NCBI GenBank assembly: GCA_027942475.1
Contig: JAQFVP010000017.1
Location: forward strand, 1 to 33,082
Source of the DNA: Simkania sp.
Lineage (GTDB): Bacteria; Chlamydiota; Chlamydiia; Chlamydiales; Simkaniaceae
DNA: 33,082 nucleotides
Direction: 5' to 3'
Part shown: in pieces, positions 30,242-33,082 of the stretch
How the letters are laid out: the number at the start of each line of letters is the position of its first letter
Numbering within the stretch: position 1 is the stretch's first letter
Position numbers and translations under genes: made by a program
Notes under the pieces: model-generated
Told to the model about the DNA's origin: nothing
Databases searched by the model: none
Seen by the model: the letters and a program-made list of their open reading frames with translations, nothing else

Positions 30242-31339
30242 TTACTCCTTAAAAGGATGAAAAAAATTTGAACCTGATAGAAGAACCTGCAGATAGGTTT
30301 CTTGAGATTCGGGATCTGATTCGATTGGAGTTTGTTTGGTGGACAAAAGCGTACGATGGTAGCTTTCTTTGATAGGAAGAGAAAGTTGCCGACGCACAAC
30401 ATTTTGACGCAAGTTTTCTACATTGACCTCTTCATACTTACTTCGATTCGTTGTGATGTAAAAGTCTGTATAGCCAACTGCAAGACTCTTGTTTGTAAGT
30501 TCTTGCTCCTCTTCACAGCCCAATTCTTCCAAAGATTTCCCTTCTTTGGCGGCCTGTTTTTCAATCTGTTCACGCCCTCTTTTGATCAGAACAGTTTCAA
30601 TTGCTCTGCACCTCTCTTCTACATAATCCATTTTATCCATGAGATGATTTGCAGTAGTTTGCAGTGCGGAAGTTGTTTTCTGATTGCCTGCAGACTTTTG
30701 TGTTTGAAGCGCTTGCTTTTCTTCTTTTGGTGCGCCAACTTTTTCAGCCAACTTTTCAGCTCGGTCTTGGCATTTATCTGCTATGTTTTGCAATGAATCA
30801 TTAATAAAGTGTAGGGCCGCTTGTTTGGTCTCTTTATAAGTGAGATGGCTATGTTTCAGGTTGTCTAAATACTGAATTACTTCCTTTTGTGTGAGTATTT
30901 CTCGATCAGTGTGACTACCTGCACCATCTTCAGTTAGCCTGTAATACATATCAAAGAGCTTGTCTGCCCTTGCGTATAGATGAGATACCAGTTGCTCAAG
31001 CGTATCTGTTACCCCCTCTTTACCCATTTGTTCTTGATAAATCTGGGATGGGTCAAACATTTTCAGAGCAAACGGAACAAACCCCGCGCTAAAAAATCCC
31101 CCTGCCCAAAGAGAGACTGTGCGGGCGAGATTGCTTTGAGTGTCATCTTTAGAAAGCCTAAGAAGACTCATTTTGGAGGAACTCGCTTTACTTTTAGAAG
31201 TGCTTAGCGTGTCAAAATAAGGAATAGAAACGCGCGCAACTGCCTTTTCTACAGGCTTGTTTGCAAAGGAGCGGGACTCTTTCGAGCGAGTGCCCGTAAA
31301 AGTATTACAATATAATAAGTCTATATTATGCATTTTCAA
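30242..31339 (-). CDS. Hypothetical protein, tandem paralog family member B
   Basis: 365 aa; SKMSLLRLSKDDTQSNLARTVSLWAGGFFSAGFVPFALKMFDPSQIYQ plus KRGREQIEKQAAKEGKSLEELGCEEEQELTNKSLAVGYTDFY; 15 bp upstream of member A. Confidence 0.8.
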   Translation of the reverse strand: MKMHNIDLLYCNTFTGTRSKESRSFANKPVEKAVARVSIPYFDTLSTSKSKASSSKMSLLRLSKDDTQSNLARTVSLWAGGFFSAGFVPFALKMFDPSQIYQEQMGKEGVTDTLEQLVSHLYARADKLFDMYYRLTEDGAGSHTDREILTQKEVIQYLDNLKHSHLTYKETKQAALHFINDSLQNIADKCQDRAEKLAEKVGAPKEEKQALQTQKSAGNQKTTSALQTTANHLMDKMDYVEERCRAIETVLIKRGREQIEKQAAKEGKSLEELGCEEEQELTNKSLAVGYTDFYITTNRSKYEEVNVENLRQNVVRRQLSLPIKESYHRTLLSTKQTPIESDPESQETYLQVLLSGSNFFHPFKE

Positions 31340-31592
31340 AAAACCTTTTTTTTAAAAATTATTATTTAAATATTTAGATAATATAATTACATTAATTTTT
31401 TAATGCAGAACTAATTTACTTTTTTGCACTGCAGATACTTTTATTAATATATACAATTTAACACCCCAAAAATCTTTTATCTTCTTATAAAATAATAAAG
31501 ATTTATTTTTCCAAACAAAAAAAATTTGTTTTGGTTAATTTTGCAATATAAAACATTAATTTAAAATTTTTTATTTAATAATTAAGTTATCC

Positions 31593-32417
31593 CTATTCCA
31601 AATAACCCTTAATATAATCTTTATTCACTAATTTGAGTGGACATGATTTGAGGTTTTGAATAAAATCTCCCTCACTTGGTTCGTTAATTGCTTCCTGCCT
31701 TAATTTCTCCCTAATTGTACGTTGCCGTTTGATGTCTTCTAATAGAAAAGCTGCGTTTCTTAAGAATGAATTAGGTGTATCGACACCAACTGACTCTTGA
31801 ATAATTCGCAATAAGGTTGCGCTATATTGACCAGTTTCAAAGATGCTGATGTAATCGGTTGCCTCTTCCTGTTTTGTGAATATTTTGTGTTGAAGCTGTC
31901 CTATTAATTCTTTTGCTTTTTTATACAGCGCCTGATCATTTAGTTTATGTAGCTTTTGGGATGGTTTTTTTTCTGTGGGCAATTCGGTTTCACCGCCTAT
32001 TATACGGCAAATATTATCGTTCTTCGTTTCTAGATCAAATACATGAGTGGCAAGCCGATCGACCATTTCGCATACTAATTTTTTCTTATCTGACTCTAGT
32101 TTACGCTTTTCAAGCAATGCAGAGCTGTATAGGGCCAGGGTGACAAGCCCCAAACTAAGAAAAGTTGTGGCATATAAAGCCACTCTACCGAGGGTTTTTA
32201 GCCATGTGTCCCCTTTGTCAAATTGATATAAGCCCATTTTGGAGGGTTTGACGTGTATAAGCCTGAGCATTTCAATTTCTTGTGCTTCTGTGCGCTCGAG
32301 ATCTGGAAACGTCATTTTAGCAATTTGCGCAGCGGCAGTATCTCCTGTATTTGCTTTTTCAAAAGAGGGAGTCTGATTGATAAAGGTAGAAGAACTTGAA
32401 GGTTTTGTATTATTCAT
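31593..32417 (-). CDS. Hypothetical protein, tandem paralog family member C (N-terminal module, different C-terminus)
   Basis: 274 aa; SKMGLYQFDKGDTWLKTLGRVALYATTFLSLGLVTLALYSSALLE closely matches members A and B. Confidence 0.8.
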   Translation of the reverse strand: MNNTKPSSSSTFINQTPSFEKANTGDTAAAQIAKMTFPDLERTEAQEIEMLRLIHVKPSKMGLYQFDKGDTWLKTLGRVALYATTFLSLGLVTLALYSSALLEKRKLESDKKKLVCEMVDRLATHVFDLETKNDNICRIIGGETELPTEKKPSQKLHKLNDQALYKKAKELIGQLQHKIFTKQEEATDYISIFETGQYSATLLRIIQESVGVDTPNSFLRNAAFLLEDIKRQRTIREKLRQEAINEPSEGDFIQNLKSCPLKLVNKDYIKGYLE

Positions 32418-32640
32418 ATTGTCCTATCTCTTATTAGTTCATTTTTTATGTAACAATTATAACAAAATAATTTATTTATAACAATTAATATTTTTTTAAT
32501 TATAAAACAACTTATAATCAGTTAGATGTAAAAATATCTTTTGATTTTGATATTAATTTAATAACATATTGAATATAATTGATTTACATTTAATTAATAC
32601 AAATTTTTTGAGAAAATGCCCCCTAATTGGGTGCAAAGTC

Positions 32641-32664
32641 ACCTAAATAGCGGTGCTTTTAGGT
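32641..32664. terminator. Hairpin ACCTAAA-N10-TTTAGGT just downstream of member D (possible terminator)
   Basis: Perfect 7-bp arms at 32641-32647 and 32658-32664, ~11 nt past the stop of the minus-strand ORF ending at 32676; no clear U-tract. Confidence 0.35.
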
Positions 32665-32675
32665 AATAGAAAATA

Positions 32676-33082
32676 TTACAAAAGATCTAAAAGCTCATGT
32701 AAGGGTAAAAAGTTTGCAGATTCTTGTGACTTTGAGTCGGTCTTAACAAGCTGCTCTTGTTGCAAGCGATTTTCTTGGAAAAATTGTCTTAAGATGGCGT
32801 AGCCACGTTCTACGCTCTGTTCCTCTGTTATAGGTGAATCATAATCAGACAGTTGCACATCTCTTTCCCTATATAGTTCTTGTTTTCCTAATGTAAGAGC
32901 GCGTTGATGGGTATCGTTGAGGATGTTATGTGTAGACTTAATCTCTTCAATTAGATCAGTTGCCTTGCTCATAAGCGCACTAAAAGGTGTGTCTTGATCA
33001 TCTAGCTCTTTTTGGTATTCTATCTCTTTTTGATACTCTGTTTGAGATATAGATGGGTTTCCTTCGAGTAAATAGGGAAAGA
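32676..33082 (-). CDS. Hypothetical protein, tandem paralog family member D (C-terminal part; N-terminus beyond window)
   Basis: Track ORF starts at 32972, but the frame stays open to the edge (FPYLLEGNPSISQTEYQKEIEYQKELDDQDTPFSALMSKATDLIEEIK...). C-terminal layout ALTLGKQELYRERD..ITEEQSVERGYAILRQFF aligns with the A/B C-terminal module. Confidence 0.65.
   Translation of the reverse strand, partial: FPYLLEGNPSISQTEYQKEIEYQKELDDQDTPFSALMSKATDLIEEIKSTHNILNDTHQRALTLGKQELYRERDVQLSDYDSPITEEQSVERGYAILRQFFQENRLQQEQLVKTDSKSQESANFLPLHELLDLL

Noticed and set aside
30332-30796. 154-aa plus ORF opposite paralog B
   Set aside because: Phe/Leu/Cys-rich antisense of the Glu/Lys/Gln-rich paralog; expected shadow ORF.
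31340-32675. Similar length of the B-C (253 bp) and C-D (258 bp) spacers as evidence for duplicated intergenic units
   Set aside because: By-eye comparison shows no convincing sequence identity beyond shared AT-richness.
1-33082. CRISPR arrays, transposases/IS ends, prophage or toxin-antitoxin genes
   Set aside because: No direct-repeat arrays, transposase-like or phage-like proteins were seen in the ORF translations or in the raw sequence.

Overview
This window looks like chromosomal DNA from a member of the Chlamydiae, probably an environmental or amoeba-associated lineage. The assignment rests on chlamydial-style gene neighbourhoods: recF-dnaN-smpB, leuS-waaA(kdtA), and tal next to a V-type ATPase operon containing a DUF2764/CT309-like protein. 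Core content, left to right: partial FabI (minus), RecF, DnaN (split by an apparent frameshift), SmpB, a TerC-family membrane protein, a 481-aa hypothetical, LeuS, WaaA, a small membrane/charged-helix protein, an initiator and an elongator tRNA-Met(CAT), a WaaE-like GT2 glycosyltransferase, a CBS-less IMPDH/GMP-reductase-family protein, an APC amino-acid transporter, an HD phosphohydrolase, an NTT/MFS-like transporter, malic enzyme, a lipocalin, transaldolase, a small membrane protein, and the V-type ATPase operon (E, DUF2764, A, B, D, I, K). The right end (~29.2-33.1 kb) is an AT-rich accessory block holding a four-member tandem array of divergent paralogs (the fourth truncated by the window edge). 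They share an N-terminal 'KMxLYxFxxGDTWLxTxGRVALWAxxFxSxGLxxLAL' hydrophobic module and/or a C-terminal 'GREQIE..EGKxLEELG' module. This array is the best candidate for an undescribed system, possibly lineage-specific secreted or inclusion-membrane proteins. All calls come from reading the sequence; no database search was run.
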